57,813 nt of DNA from Chitinispirillales bacterium (GCA_031254105.1 JAIRVB010000051.1:1-57813), one strand, 5' to 3'. Positions 16,515 to 26,352 are shown, numbered from the stretch's first letter. Notes: generated by a model from the letters alone, not told the origin. A program made the numbers and translations.

Positions 16515-17375
16515 TTAAATTTCCATCATCACATGCCAGGCAGTTATTTCGCCGGATTTAAGAACACACTGCGTAAAAGGCTCAAATGAAAATGTATTCG
16601 CGTTAGCCCAAAGAGCGCAGCGTACCACGTTGTAGCTTGTTTCCATTTTGATTGATTCGACAATAGGGTGAGGGACATTAAAACACAACTTTGTTTCCGG
16701 GGCCGCGAGTACTTGGAAATGTCCTTTCTTCCAGGGATAATCCGGTTTCATGAAGATTATGTTATCAGCACTCATCTGGTAACCGCTGCTTTCCGGCAGT
16801 ATCACATTTGGGCTGATTTTGCCGCATGCAAAATCTTCGTTTAAGGGAAAAAACGGATGGCAGAACCAACGAAGCGTCACATCCGCGTTACCTGTATTTT
16901 CGACATGGCTTATTGACAAAATCCGTTTCCCTTTTACATGTACTTCCCGTCTTAACTTGATAGATTTTTCTCTATAACTTTGACTGGTCGTCATAACCGC
17001 CCATCCATCACCCTGTTCAACATCCCATAAACAGGGCTTGGTGACAAGCGGATTATTCCTTGGATGAAACGGTTCAATACCGCTTGTTTTCCTGACCATC
17101 CCAACACCTATCACGCAGACCTCTGCGCCCACAGGTTCATCATCTCCGCCCAATGGTATCTCAAAAACTTCCGGCATCCCCTGACCATCAAAGGGAGGCG
17201 GGTTTTCAGATGGAAAATTCGGGCCGGACAAAAGAAAATGTCCGTCCGCGCCCAATACCTGCCATATATAACATCCCGTGCAGTATCTTGAACCTGTCTT
17301 ACGAATGTCTTTACTAGGATCAAGCAATGAAACTGAGAGATCACCGCTGCTGATGTGTATCATGTCTTCACTCAT
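16515..17375 (-). CDS. Galactose-mutarotase-fold protein (aldose 1-epimerase-like)
   Basis: About 286 residues starting MSEDMIHISSGDL; the exact ATG (17375 or 17363) is unclear. A longer frame back to 17507 exists, but its first 44 residues translate a MITE-like repeat, so I discard them. The body contains ILSISHVENTGNADVTLRWFCHPFFPL, which resembles the central strands and the His of mutarotase-like sugar-binding proteins, and a long beta-rich pattern throughout. The catalytic Glu of aldose epimerases is not obvious to me. Substrate is unknown. It follows potD by about 140 bases of repeat and may share its transcript. Confidence 0.6.
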   Translation of the reverse strand: MSEDMIHISSGDLSVSLLDPSKDIRKTGSRYCTGCYIWQVLGADGHFLLSGPNFPSENPPPFDGQGMPEVFEIPLGGDDEPVGAEVCVIGVGMVRKTSGIEPFHPRNNPLVTKPCLWDVEQGDGWAVMTTSQSYREKSIKLRREVHVKGKRILSISHVENTGNADVTLRWFCHPFFPLNEDFACGKISPNVILPESSGYQMSADNIIFMKPDYPWKKGHFQVLAAPETKLCFNVPHPIVESIKMETSYNVVRCALWANANTFSFEPFTQCVLKSGEITAWHVMMEI

Positions 17376-17475
17376 TCTCCCGCAAAGGCGGGAATCCACT
17401 GCATTTATGTTGTAATGTTTTAATGACAAAGAGAAGGAATGAGGAACAATAGACCCCCGCCTTCGCGGGGGTAGA
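17370..17475 (+). repeat. MITE/REP-like element, copy 2
   Basis: CATTCTCCCGCAAAGGCGGGAATCC on the left (a hairpin) and CCCCCGCCTTCGCGGGGGT on the right (a second hairpin), with about 55 AT-rich bases between. Compare 10358-10469, including the shared AACAATrG before the right hairpin. Its translation creates a spurious N-terminal extension of the mutarotase gene. Confidence 0.65.
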
Positions 17476-17516
17476 GTATGCAAAGATTCCTTTCTAAAAA
17501 CTGACAACTGGTAACT

Positions 17517-18542
17517 CTACTTCCCTACCATTATCTCCTGCCAGATTTTATTATAAAGCTCAATATGCTCACCAAGGTCTTCCTTGAATTCCGATGTAGC
17601 AAGATCTTCGATCTGATAGTGAGGTTCTACCGTCATGTGCTTACGAGCGGGGACATTAACAGAAGGGAGCTGAAAGAAATCCATAATCCTGGCATAAACT
17701 TCCGGTTCGTGGATGTAGTTGATGAACTGATAAGCCAGATCCTTGTTGCGGGCGTTTTTGAGGATAACCATATTATCCATATAGATTGGACCGCCCTCAT
17801 CGGGAATAAAAAATTCCACATTTTCCTGAGCTTTTTCGTCAAGCTCGAGGAATACGTTTTCGGCATATCCATGTACCATCCAGAACTCACCTGCCGCGAA
17901 TCCTTTCCCAAACGCTTCGGAATCAAACTTGACAATGTTTTTCTTCCAGCCCATTACCACTTGTTTAGCTTTTTCAAGCTGAGCGGTATCTTTGGAATTT
18001 ACGGAATAGCCCAGTGTTTTAAGAGCCGCGCCCAATACTTCACGCATATCATCAAGAAGAGTTACACGTCCTTTGTAGTCAGAGTTATCAAGGATCCTCC
18101 AGCTTCTAGTTGTATCGGCAATTTTGCGCTTGTCAATTGATATTCCAGCAGTACCCATAGCATAAGGTACACTGTATCTTGAACCGGGATCAAACAGAAG
18201 CTTGGAAAGAACAGTAGTATCTAAATTGCCGTAATTGGGTACTCTGCTTTTGTCAATTTCTTCAAGCATACCCTCTTTTATCATTATAGAAACAAAATCT
18301 CCTGAGGGGAACACAAGGTCATACCCCGCCCCGCCTGACTTAAGCTTTGCGTACATCTCCTCATTTGAAGAGTACATATCATAATAGACCTTAACGCCGT
18401 AGCGCTTGCCGAACTCTTTTACTACCTCATCAGGAATGTAGTAAGTCCAGTTGTAAATGTAGAGTTTGGGCTTTTGAGGGCCGCACCCGAATCCAGTCAC
18501 AAGAAACAGAGCAGCAGCGGCAGCGCACAATAGACGCTTCAT
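17517..18542 (-). CDS. potD: Spermidine/putrescine-binding lipoprotein PotD
   Basis: About 341 residues. The signal MKRLLCAAAAALFLVTGFGC ends in a lipobox, so it is a lipid-anchored binding protein. KLYIYNWTYYIPDEVVKEF is the PotD/PotF N-terminal signature (YNWxxYI), and YDLVFPSGDFVSIM follows. Type II periplasmic binding fold. The start at 18542 is preferred to 18557 because it opens directly into the signal sequence. It closes the potA-B-C-D cluster, five bases or so after the permease region with a ~20-base gap. Exact polyamine specificity cannot be read from sequence by eye. Confidence 0.93.
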   Translation of the reverse strand: MKRLLCAAAAALFLVTGFGCGPQKPKLYIYNWTYYIPDEVVKEFGKRYGVKVYYDMYSSNEEMYAKLKSGGAGYDLVFPSGDFVSIMIKEGMLEEIDKSRVPNYGNLDTTVLSKLLFDPGSRYSVPYAMGTAGISIDKRKIADTTRSWRILDNSDYKGRVTLLDDMREVLGAALKTLGYSVNSKDTAQLEKAKQVVMGWKKNIVKFDSEAFGKGFAAGEFWMVHGYAENVFLELDEKAQENVEFFIPDEGGPIYMDNMVILKNARNKDLAYQFINYIHEPEVYARIMDFFQLPSVNVPARKHMTVEPHYQIEDLATSEFKEDLGEHIELYNKIWQEIMVGK

Positions 18543-18562
18543 TTTTACCCCTTTCAAAAGGT

Positions 18563-19393
18563 TTACCTATTTTGTTGAAACACAAGTTTAACGACATTTC
18601 TTGACAACACCGCAAGCACCACAGTACCAGCGATGACTATTACGGACAGTGCATTTATGACAGGTGAAACACCGAACCGGATCATCGAATAAATATGAAG
18701 CGGCAGTGTTGAGGAGCCAGGCCCTGATACAAAGAACGTTATAACAAAATCTTCAAGCGACAACGTAACCGCTATAAGAAAACCTGACATGATACCGGGA
18801 AAAGCGGTCGGCAGTATCACTTTTAAAAGCGCCTGAAACTCTCTTGCTCCCAAATCATAAGCAGCTTCTATTATCGTAAAATCAAACTCCTCAAGACGCG
18901 CCATAACTACTAAAAGTACAAATGGGATATTAAATGTAGTGTGTGCTAAAAATATTGTAAAGAGGCTAAGCTGAAACTTCAATCCCGCAAAAAAGATCAA
19001 CAGTGATACACCTATGATAATTTCAGGAATAAGCATGGGCAAAAAAGCTGTCAGTTGAATCGCTTTCCTGAAACGAAAGTTGTACCAATAAAGTCCAATC
19101 GCTCCAAGCGTTCCGATTAAGGTGCTGACTGTGGCGGAGGTGACAGCGATCATCGCGCTGTTGCCGAAAGATTGCCACAAACTGCCTGAGCTGAAAAAAA
19201 GCTCCTCATACCAGCGCAAAGAGAAGCCGCCCCAGTTCATCATCCGGCTCTCATTAAAAGAGTACACTACCAGAATAATAAGCGGCATGTAAAGAAAACA
19301 GATAACAAGCGAAAACATGCCGAGAGAAAACTTTCCGGTTTTCTTACCCGCCCATTTTTGGTTAGGTTGATTAGGTTTGCTAAGTTTTTTCAT
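18563..19393 (-). CDS. potC: Polyamine ABC transporter permease PotC
   Basis: 276 residues with six or so membrane segments, beginning with a basic cytoplasmic tail and SLVICFLYMPLIILVVYSF. The EAA loop is EAAYDLGAREFQALLKVILPTAFPGI (residues about 165-190), which contacts the ATPase. Overlaps potB by four bases (ATGA), so translation is coupled. Confidence 0.94.
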   Translation of the reverse strand: MKKLSKPNQPNQKWAGKKTGKFSLGMFSLVICFLYMPLIILVVYSFNESRMMNWGGFSLRWYEELFFSSGSLWQSFGNSAMIAVTSATVSTLIGTLGAIGLYWYNFRFRKAIQLTAFLPMLIPEIIIGVSLLIFFAGLKFQLSLFTIFLAHTTFNIPFVLLVVMARLEEFDFTIIEAAYDLGAREFQALLKVILPTAFPGIMSGFLIAVTLSLEDFVITFFVSGPGSSTLPLHIYSMIRFGVSPVINALSVIVIAGTVVLAVLSRNVVKLVFQQNR

Positions 19394-20268
19394 GCCTTGG
19401 CGCCTGCAGCAACTGTTTTTTGTTTTTGCCCGCGGGCGGATTCTGTCGCGCTACGGTTAAAGCGCATGAAAAGAAGTACGCCAAGTGTGGTGAACACAGT
19501 AAGTACCATTGATATTGATGAAGCAAGAGGCCAATTTCGCGTAACCGTAAGCTCCCGCGCTATTACATTGCCAAGCATGTAGGAGTTAGTGCCGCCGATG
19601 ATTTGGGGAATAGCGTAGCTCCCGAAAGCGGGAATAAATGTAAAAAGCACCGCAGTGGTTATACCACCTCGAATATTCGGTAAAAGGATGCTTGCCATCG
19701 CTTTCCATTTTGTTGCGCCCAAATCTCTCGCTGCCTCTAAAAGTGAAAAATCAAACTTCTCTATTGTAGAGTACAGCGGCAGAATGGCAAAGGGGAGATA
19801 AGTGTAAATCGTCACAAGAATAACGGCGTTAGTATTGTAAAGAAACTGTATGTGGTTATTGATGATTCCCGTAGAAAGCAGAATGTTATTAAAGATACCG
19901 TTATTGCCTAAAATCGCCATCCACGCGTATATTCTGATCAAAAAATTTGTCCAAAATGGAATTATGACAAGAAGCAGAAAGAAATTTTTGAACCTGCTGC
20001 GGGCCATGAAGTAAGACGCGGGTATCGCAAACGACACCATTATAACTGTCGCAAGTATTGCAACTTGAAAAGTGTTTATTGTGATTTGGAAGATTGTCGG
20101 ATTATAAAGAGCTCTGAAGGCATCTAAAGATAGTTTATGAATAACGCCGCCGTTAATACCCTTTGTCAAAAAACTGTAGTATACGATAATGCTTATGGGG
20201 ATAACAAAAAAACAGGCTAACCACACAGTAACAGGCGCTACGTAGAAGGGGCCGTAATTCTTCTTCAC
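19390..20268 (-). CDS. potB: Polyamine ABC transporter permease PotB
   Basis: 292 residues. Membrane segments start at VAPVTVWLACFFVIPISIIVYYSF. The EAA loop EAARDLGATKWKAMASILLPNIRGGI lies about residue 175-200. The C-terminus is basic and hydrophilic (RFNRSATESARGQKQK). Overlaps potA by four bases. With PotC it forms the transmembrane channel of the importer. Confidence 0.94.
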   Translation of the reverse strand: MKKNYGPFYVAPVTVWLACFFVIPISIIVYYSFLTKGINGGVIHKLSLDAFRALYNPTIFQITINTFQVAILATVIMVSFAIPASYFMARSRFKNFFLLLVIIPFWTNFLIRIYAWMAILGNNGIFNNILLSTGIINNHIQFLYNTNAVILVTIYTYLPFAILPLYSTIEKFDFSLLEAARDLGATKWKAMASILLPNIRGGITTAVLFTFIPAFGSYAIPQIIGGTNSYMLGNVIARELTVTRNWPLASSISMVLTVFTTLGVLLFMRFNRSATESARGQKQKTVAAGAKA

Positions 20269-21401
20269 AAAGCTTCTACCTCCACAATGTAACCATCGTT
20301 GTTATGCCACCAGATGTAAACATTATCTTTCCAGTTGATAGCTTTTTCATCGGTAAAAAACTTAACATGCTGCTTAAAGACCCGAAACATCGTACGCTTT
20401 GGGCCGATTTCGATAAAGAACTTGGTTTGAAAACCAGAGTAGATAAGCTCATCTACTTTACCCTGAAGAACGTTCCACTTTTCATCTAATCCTTCGGGTT
20501 TCTCTGTGGATATGCGGATCTTTTCAGGCCGTATTGTTAATTTAACGTTATCGCCTTTAATAAGAGACTTGTCCTGATAAACAGTCAAGGAAGACCCAAG
20601 ATCCGGAAACTCAACCATCGCCCGCTTCTCATTGAGGATCTCTGTTACTTTACCTTTAATAAAGTTTGTTTCTCCAATAAAATGAGCGATAAAAGGCGTT
20701 TGCGGGCTTTCGTAAATTTCAAAGGGCGTGCCTATCTGCACCACCTCACCCTCGTTCATAACCGCAACCCGGTCGGAAACACTCAAAGCTTCCTGCTGAT
20801 CATGGGTAACATAAATGAAGGTGATTCCAATTTTGTCATGAATGGCGTCAAGCTCTATAAGCATATGCTGGCGAAGCTTGGCGTCAAGAGCGGATAAGGG
20901 TTCATCCAAAAGAAGTACGCTCGGCTCGTTGATAAGCGCGCGCGCAATGGCTACCCGTTGTTTTTGTCCGCCCGAAAGTTGACTTGGTAGCTTTTTACCC
21001 TCTTTAGGCAGTTTTACAAGTTCTAAAAACTCCTGAACCTTATCTTTTACGATATTATTAGTCACTTTACGTAAACGAAGCGGAAACGCGACGTTTTCGA
21101 ATATCGTTAAATGAGGAAACAGAGCATAGGTTTGGAATACTGTGTTGACCGGACGCTTATTTGCCGGAATGGGGATAACATTACGGTCATCCAAAAACAC
21201 CGCGCCGGAGGTAGGGTCTTCAAATCCGGCGATAATCCTCAATAGAGTGGTCTTGCCGCAGCCTGAAGGGCCTAACAGTGAAAAAAATTCGCCTTTTTTG
21301 ATCTCAAGAGAGATGTTCTTTAAAACGTGGAAGTCGCCAAAATTTTTTTCGACGTTTTTAACCGTTACTAAACTCCCTTTCACTCGCTTTTTACCCCGCA
21401 T
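20265..21401 (-). CDS. potA: Polyamine ABC transporter ATP-binding protein PotA
   Basis: About 378 residues. Walker A GPSGCGKTTLL, signature LSGGQKQRVAIARAL, Walker B VLLLDEPLSALD and the switch His (YVTHDQQEALS) are all intact. The C-terminal 120 residues form the TOBE/OB regulatory domain typical of PotA/MalK. The frame extends to 21443, but the first 14 residues lack a ribosome site. ATG 21401 or GTG 21383 are the realistic starts. It is the first gene of potA-B-C-D. Confidence 0.94.
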   Translation of the reverse strand: MRGKKRVKGSLVTVKNVEKNFGDFHVLKNISLEIKKGEFFSLLGPSGCGKTTLLRIIAGFEDPTSGAVFLDDRNVIPIPANKRPVNTVFQTYALFPHLTIFENVAFPLRLRKVTNNIVKDKVQEFLELVKLPKEGKKLPSQLSGGQKQRVAIARALINEPSVLLLDEPLSALDAKLRQHMLIELDAIHDKIGITFIYVTHDQQEALSVSDRVAVMNEGEVVQIGTPFEIYESPQTPFIAHFIGETNFIKGKVTEILNEKRAMVEFPDLGSSLTVYQDKSLIKGDNVKLTIRPEKIRISTEKPEGLDEKWNVLQGKVDELIYSGFQTKFFIEIGPKRTMFRVFKQHVKFFTDEKAINWKDNVYIWWHNNDGYIVEVEAL

Positions 21402-21570
21402 TCCTGCCGTGAACCGTAGACACTTCGGCGCCAAAGTCCACATTCAACACGGGAGCCTGGCTGTTAAATAGGAATTCAAAAATAATTCAATACACGATAC
21501 AAAAAACATTTTTTTGCAAGAATCTAATTAAAATTTTTTCCACAAAAATTACATATAGGGAACAATCAGT

Positions 21571-21668
21571 GACCGTTCCGTTTTTTACAAAAAAAATGGA
21601 TATGCACGCGTGCAGGAAACGGTCAGGGTAACCCTACCGGAGGTTCAAATCCTTCTTATGCGCATAAG
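21571..21668 (+). promoter_or_regulatory. Structured leader upstream of the DUF2279 gene, with tRNA T-arm-like segment
   Basis: GACCGTTCC (21571-21579) can pair with GGAAACGGTC (21615-21624), enclosing the palindrome TGCACGCGTGCA (21603-21614). Then AGGGTAACCCT makes a small hairpin, GGAGG-TTCAAAT-CCTTC (21639-21655) has the exact shape of a tRNA T-arm, and CTTATGCGCATAAG (21655-21668) is a perfect palindrome. No acceptor, D or anticodon arm is present, so this is not a complete tRNA. It may be a structured 5' leader or a tRNA-derived scar. Confidence 0.35.
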
Positions 21669-21715
21669 TCTCGTGGTACATCTTTTGTTTTTTACAAGCT
21701 TAGTAAGGGGGTTGT

Positions 21716-22567
21716 ATGAAAACGCGCATACTTGTAGCCGCTCTGTTCTGCATCGCAGGACTGACACAGGCTGCCGATTTTGATACAGAACCGCATCTTT
21801 TAATATCACCGAATCAGCTATCATTATCATCGCCGGATTTAAACCCAGTATTATACGAGGATGTTTTGAAAATCAGCGCGGGAGCAGCTTTTTTATGTTT
21901 TGAACTAATAGGCTTTCCTATACTTCAGAAATCTGTCTTCTGGAAAAAACCGCCAAGTACATACAAGCCTTTCGCGCTTGGCGAAAACGAACCTTATCTT
22001 ATGGATAAATCGCTGCATTTCACCGGAGCCGGCATTATAACCGAAATCAATTACCATGTGATGAAAAGCTGTTTCGGCTTTGAAGATCCTATACTTGCGG
22101 CAGGTTTAACAAGCCTTGCTTTCTGGACGATAATGGAATACTTTGACGGTATCGCGAGTAACGGTTTTTCCGTAAACGACCAGATTAGCAACTCTCTTGG
22201 CGCGGCTTTTGGCATGTTAAAGCTTAAATATCCATCGTTCCCTGTCTACGTACGCATGGGAATAGATGATTTGAGAAGAACACTAAACTGGGCTCAAGCC
22301 GGTTTTGATCTTAAAAAATTCGGCACTGATTACTACAGTATGCTTAAAACAGAGATGATTTATGTTTTTGATAACAACCTCTACGTCGGAGTAGCGCTTT
22401 CCAAAGGAGAGGGTAAGGATAATTACAAAAACCGTTTCGGAATATCTGTGGGATACGATCTGCTCAACGGTATTGATGACAAAGGCAGTTCCGTTATCCA
22501 TAAGATATTAGGGTTCGCCCATCGCCACGCGGCGATCTCTATCAGCGCTACCTATTGGAATAGATAA
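21716..22567 (+). CDS. DUF2279 family exported protein
   Basis: 283 residues. The first 19 (MKTRILVAALFCIAGLTQA) are a signal peptide ending in TQA-A. DKSLHFTGAGIITEINYHVM and the region to GFSVNDQISNSLGAAFG resemble DUF2279 (YfiM-like) proteins, which usually show DKxxHfxgay and a later D-x-x-x-N motif around membrane segments. The C-terminus (YVGVALSKGEGKDNYKNRFGISVGYDLL) looks like strands of an outer-membrane-associated protein. AAGGGGG lies five bases before the ATG. It is a single gene facing away from potA, behind a structured leader. Function unknown. Confidence 0.7.
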   Translation: MKTRILVAALFCIAGLTQAADFDTEPHLLISPNQLSLSSPDLNPVLYEDVLKISAGAAFLCFELIGFPILQKSVFWKKPPSTYKPFALGENEPYLMDKSLHFTGAGIITEINYHVMKSCFGFEDPILAAGLTSLAFWTIMEYFDGIASNGFSVNDQISNSLGAAFGMLKLKYPSFPVYVRMGIDDLRRTLNWAQAGFDLKKFGTDYYSMLKTEMIYVFDNNLYVGVALSKGEGKDNYKNRFGISVGYDLLNGIDDKGSSVIHKILGFAHRHAAISISATYWNR

Positions 22568-22647
22568 AACCCACAGCTCAGTAAAAGAATTTTTTTTATT
22601 GAGAAATTTTAGTGTGATACTCTTTTGACTTCTCTGAGTTCTGAATT

Positions 22648-25431
22648 CTATTCCTCAACCGCTTTCCTGCGCAACTCCGAAAGCATATTAAGCGCGTCAA
22701 GCGGAGTGAGGGAGTTAATATCAAGCGTTTTAAGACGGGCTGTAATATCAAGCGCATGTGCGTTAATAATGCTAAGCTGCACGCTTTCCTCCGGTTTATC
22801 TGTCTCTGCGGCTTTACGGGCAAGCACCGGCTTATGGTCCGGAGTGAGCTCCATGTTTTCGAGGTTGCTAAGAATCTCTTTTGCGCGCAATATTACAGAT
22901 GTCGGGACTCCGGCTAAGCGCGCTACCTGTATGCCGTAGGAGTGGTCGCAGGAACCGGTATCAATTTTACGAAGAAAAATTATCTGGTCGTTCCACTCTT
23001 TCACTTTTACGTGGAGATTTTTTATCCTTGGAAACAGAAGAGACATCTCTGTAAGTTCATGGTAATGAGTGGCGAAGAGAGTTCGGGCGGTGCGCTCACT
23101 AGATTCATGAAGATGCTCAGCAACAGCCCATGCAATGGAGATGCCGTCAAAAGTAGATGTTCCTCTTCCCACTTCATCAAGCAGTACGAAAGATTTATCC
23201 GTAGAGTTATTAAGTATGTTTGCGACTTCAATCATCTCTACTAAAAAAGTACTCTGCCCGCGCGCAAGCCTGTCGGATGCTCCTATGCGTGTAAAGAATT
23301 TGTCAACAAGCCCGATTTGCGCGCTTGCGGCGGGAACAAATGACCCCATCTGAGCCATAATCGCAATAAGAGCGTTTTGGCGCAGGTAAGTTGACTTACC
23401 CGCCATATTCGGACCTGTGATGAGCATTATCTGGGATTCTCCTGAGATAAATTCCGTATCGTTTGGTACGAACTGCTCTCTGGAATTTATATTCTCCACC
23501 ACAGGATGGCGACCCTCTTTGATTATCATGTTAGCGCCGCTGTCAAGCTGCGGGCGGCAGTAGGAATTTTCGGCGGCTACGCGCCCCAAAGATACAAAAA
23601 TATCAAGTGCGCTTATCGCAAGAGCAGCCTTCTGGATGCGCTCACAGTGATTTGCGATTTTTTTTCTCAGCTCAACGAAAATTTCATACTCAAGCGCCGC
23701 GATTTTTTCCTGAGCCCCCAAAATTTTCTCTTCCATCGCTTTAAGGTCAGGGGTGATAAACCGTTCACCGTTTGTTAATGTTTGCTTGCGAATGTAGTCC
23801 TTAGGAACAGCGGCGGCGTTTGCGCTTGTAACTTCAATGTAATAACCAAATACCTTATTGTACCCTACTTTTAACGACCCAATGCCTGTGCGCTGCCGCT
23901 CGGTTTCCTGGAGCCGCGCGATCCACTGTTTTCCATTGATTGACGCATCGTGAATTTCATCAAGCTGTTTGTCAACCCCTTTGCGTATCATCCCGCCCTC
24001 TTTTATTGAGAGCGGTGGATCTTCAACTAAAGTTGTTCCTATGGCTCTAACCAAACCCTCAAACCCATTAAGATCGGATCGGAGACTTGATATAAGAGAG
24101 ACAGTGCATTTCTCAAGAATTTTCTGCAAATGCGGAAACGTTTCAAATGATTTTTTAAGAGCGTTTACGTCACGGCCGTTTGCTCTTTCAAATGTAACAC
24201 GTGATATAAGCCTTTCGAGATCAGCTACGCTTTTAAGGAAAAGTTCTGTTTCTCCTCTTACAAAAGTATCCTTTTTGAACCATTCCACACAATCAAGACG
24301 CTCATCTATGGCTTTTATGCAGCGAAGCGGATGAGAAAGCCAGCGCCGCAGCATCCTGCCGCCCATAGAAGTGCTTGTCCGGTCAAGAACTTCAATTAAA
24401 GTCCCTCCTGTGTCATCAGACTGCATCGGTTTAAACAATTCAAGGTTTCTTATTGTAGACGGATCGAGTTCCGCGAATTGCCGCGCGTTGCGGGCGCTGA
24501 TAGAGGTGATATGGCGAAGGTCGTTTTTTTTCTGCTCCTTAAGGTAGCGGATAAGAGCGCCGGCGGCGCATACGCCGCTTGTGTATCCCTCAAGACCAAG
24601 CCCCTGCACGGATGCTATGGCAAAGTGAGTTGTTATCGCATCGGAAGCGCTTTCAAACTCAAATTTCCAGCCGTCAAAGCGGGATAAGTATACCTGCCTG
24701 TGGGTGGTACGCACATAGGAAGGAGTTTGGGCTGAGGGATCAGCGGGAATAAGCACTTCGCCCGGATCTATTCTGACAAGTTCATGGTCAAGCGCCTCTT
24801 TTGCAAGCTCCTCCACCTGAAAAAACCCCGTTGATAAGTCGCAGATAGCGAGCCCGCAAACGGACGATTTTGAAGTTGAATATACCGCCGCGATAAAATT
24901 ATTCACTCTCTCATCAATAAAATTATCCTCAGTAGCGGTACCGATTGTAATCTCCTCAACCACATCCCGCTTGACAATACCTTTAGCGAGTTTCGGGTCT
25001 TCAATCTGTTCGCAAATGGCAATTTTATAACCTGCCTTAACAAGCCTATTTGCGTAGCGGTCAAGAGCGTGGTAAGGGAAACCGGCCAAAGGTGTATCGT
25101 CGCAGCCGCCGTGATTACGTGATGTTAATGTTATGCCCAGTACACGGGCACCGATTTTGGCATCCTCGCCAAAAAGTTCATAGAAATCTCCCATCCTGTA
25201 AAGAAGTACCGTATTGGGGTAACGCGCTTTTATGTTATTGTATTGACGCATCAGAGGGGAGAGTTTTTCATCTTTTTTAATTTTGGCCGTTGAGGCGCGA
25301 TTAACCGTGCCATTACCCGCATCCGCGTCCGTGTGGCTTTCAAGAAGGGTTTCAACGGAATACGCCTTAATTTCCTCATTAGTTGGAGGTTCCTGAGGAA
25401 AAAATGAGATCTGCTGAGAATCACTACTCAT
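22648..25431 (-). CDS. mutS: DNA mismatch repair protein MutS
   Basis: About 927 residues. The mismatch-recognition domain has LLYRMGDFYELFGEDA (the Phe-x-Glu motif is seen as DFYELF). The ATPase domain has Walker A GPNMAGKSTYLRQ near residue 672, FTRIGASDRLARGQSTFLVEM and DEVGRGTSTFDG, then ATHYHEL. The C-terminal helix-turn-helix region follows. Slightly long for MutS because of a linker near the N-terminus and another near the C-terminus. The frame extends to 25467, but GGGAG six bases before the ATG at 25431 fixes the start. It overlaps the scpB stop by eight bases. Confidence 0.97.
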   Translation of the reverse strand: MSSDSQQISFFPQEPPTNEEIKAYSVETLLESHTDADAGNGTVNRASTAKIKKDEKLSPLMRQYNNIKARYPNTVLLYRMGDFYELFGEDAKIGARVLGITLTSRNHGGCDDTPLAGFPYHALDRYANRLVKAGYKIAICEQIEDPKLAKGIVKRDVVEEITIGTATEDNFIDERVNNFIAAVYSTSKSSVCGLAICDLSTGFFQVEELAKEALDHELVRIDPGEVLIPADPSAQTPSYVRTTHRQVYLSRFDGWKFEFESASDAITTHFAIASVQGLGLEGYTSGVCAAGALIRYLKEQKKNDLRHITSISARNARQFAELDPSTIRNLELFKPMQSDDTGGTLIEVLDRTSTSMGGRMLRRWLSHPLRCIKAIDERLDCVEWFKKDTFVRGETELFLKSVADLERLISRVTFERANGRDVNALKKSFETFPHLQKILEKCTVSLISSLRSDLNGFEGLVRAIGTTLVEDPPLSIKEGGMIRKGVDKQLDEIHDASINGKQWIARLQETERQRTGIGSLKVGYNKVFGYYIEVTSANAAAVPKDYIRKQTLTNGERFITPDLKAMEEKILGAQEKIAALEYEIFVELRKKIANHCERIQKAALAISALDIFVSLGRVAAENSYCRPQLDSGANMIIKEGRHPVVENINSREQFVPNDTEFISGESQIMLITGPNMAGKSTYLRQNALIAIMAQMGSFVPAASAQIGLVDKFFTRIGASDRLARGQSTFLVEMIEVANILNNSTDKSFVLLDEVGRGTSTFDGISIAWAVAEHLHESSERTARTLFATHYHELTEMSLLFPRIKNLHVKVKEWNDQIIFLRKIDTGSCDHSYGIQVARLAGVPTSVILRAKEILSNLENMELTPDHKPVLARKAAETDKPEESVQLSIINAHALDITARLKTLDINSLTPLDALNMLSELRRKAVEE

Positions 25432-26230
25432 TGAGTTCTCCCTGTTTGTCTGCGATATCCGCTTCACAATCGCGATGTTCCGGTGTTTGCGTTTGTTCTA
25501 ACTCGTGGCCGGCCCCAAAATCCTGCTCTATTGCTTGTACTTGTTCCTGTTCTAAAACCTGATCAATTTCATTGTTTGCATCCTGTGAGGAGAGCTCCTC
25601 AGTAGAAAGCAGCTCCATCTTCTCTCGCGCCAGAGCTTCAAACTCTTCGATGCGGGGCAGGTCGTTTATTTTGTTTATACCAAAGTATTTCAAAAACTCG
25701 CTTGTAGTACTGTAAAGCAGAGGGCGGCCCGGTTTATCACTTCTGCCTGAGATGTTCACAAGCTTTTTTTCAAGCAGAGTTTTCATCGCTCCGTCAGACA
25801 TCACCCCGCGTACAACCTCAACATCAGCTTTGGATATGGGTTGACGGTAAGCAATTATCGCCAGGCATTCCAGAGCGGGCAGAGATAGTTTTTTAGCGGC
25901 GCGTTCCTTGTAGAGTTTTCTGACCCATGGGTAATAAACGGCAAGTGTGCGAAACTGATACCCTCCTGCAGTCTCAATGATCTCAAAAGGATGCTTCTGC
26001 TTCTCAAGCTCACTGTTAATCTCATTTACCATTTTGCGTATACGCCGTGCATCAGGCCCTCCAGGGATCATACTCCTCAGTTTTGCCGGAGTAAGCAGCT
26101 CCTCAGAAGCAAAAAGCAGAGCCTCCAAAATCTTCAGCTCATCAACCTTTTCTTCCTGCTGCTGTTCCTCTACCCCGCTATCATCATCAAAAGTAACCTC
26201 ATTCTGTTCTGTATTGTCTAAATTTTCCAT
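25424..26230 (-). CDS. scpB: Segregation and condensation protein ScpB
   Basis: 268 residues. The winged-helix core spans EKVDELKILEALLFASEELLTPAKL through LECLAIIAYRQPISKADVEVVRGV and GRSDKPGRPLLYSTTSEFLKYFG, the characteristic ScpB pattern. The last 60 residues are a Glu/Gln-rich tail. ScpB forms the SMC-ScpA-ScpB complex that compacts and separates chromosomes. It lies 122 bases after scpA; that gap holds a hairpin (TCGAAG-CAAAG-CTTCGA). It is coupled to mutS. Confidence 0.94.
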   Translation of the reverse strand: MENLDNTEQNEVTFDDDSGVEEQQQEEKVDELKILEALLFASEELLTPAKLRSMIPGGPDARRIRKMVNEINSELEKQKHPFEIIETAGGYQFRTLAVYYPWVRKLYKERAAKKLSLPALECLAIIAYRQPISKADVEVVRGVMSDGAMKTLLEKKLVNISGRSDKPGRPLLYSTTSEFLKYFGINKINDLPRIEEFEALAREKMELLSTEELSSQDANNEIDQVLEQEQVQAIEQDFGAGHELEQTQTPEHRDCEADIADKQGELNE

Positions 26231-26352
26231 ACCATACTTTCAATCGCTGAATAAACTACCCCGCAAGCAAGCTGCGAGATATTCAGTGGAACTAAACCTT
26301 TTATAAATCGAAGCAAAGCTTCGAAGAATTAGACCCGCTGAGATTAATAAGT

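Noticed and set aside
17376-17507. N-terminal extension of the mutarotase-fold gene
   Set aside because: It translates the MITE-like repeat copy 2 and carries no family similarity.
21571-21668. A complete tRNA gene
   Set aside because: Only the T-arm shape is present. The complement of the would-be acceptor strand is not found upstream and no D or anticodon arm can be built.
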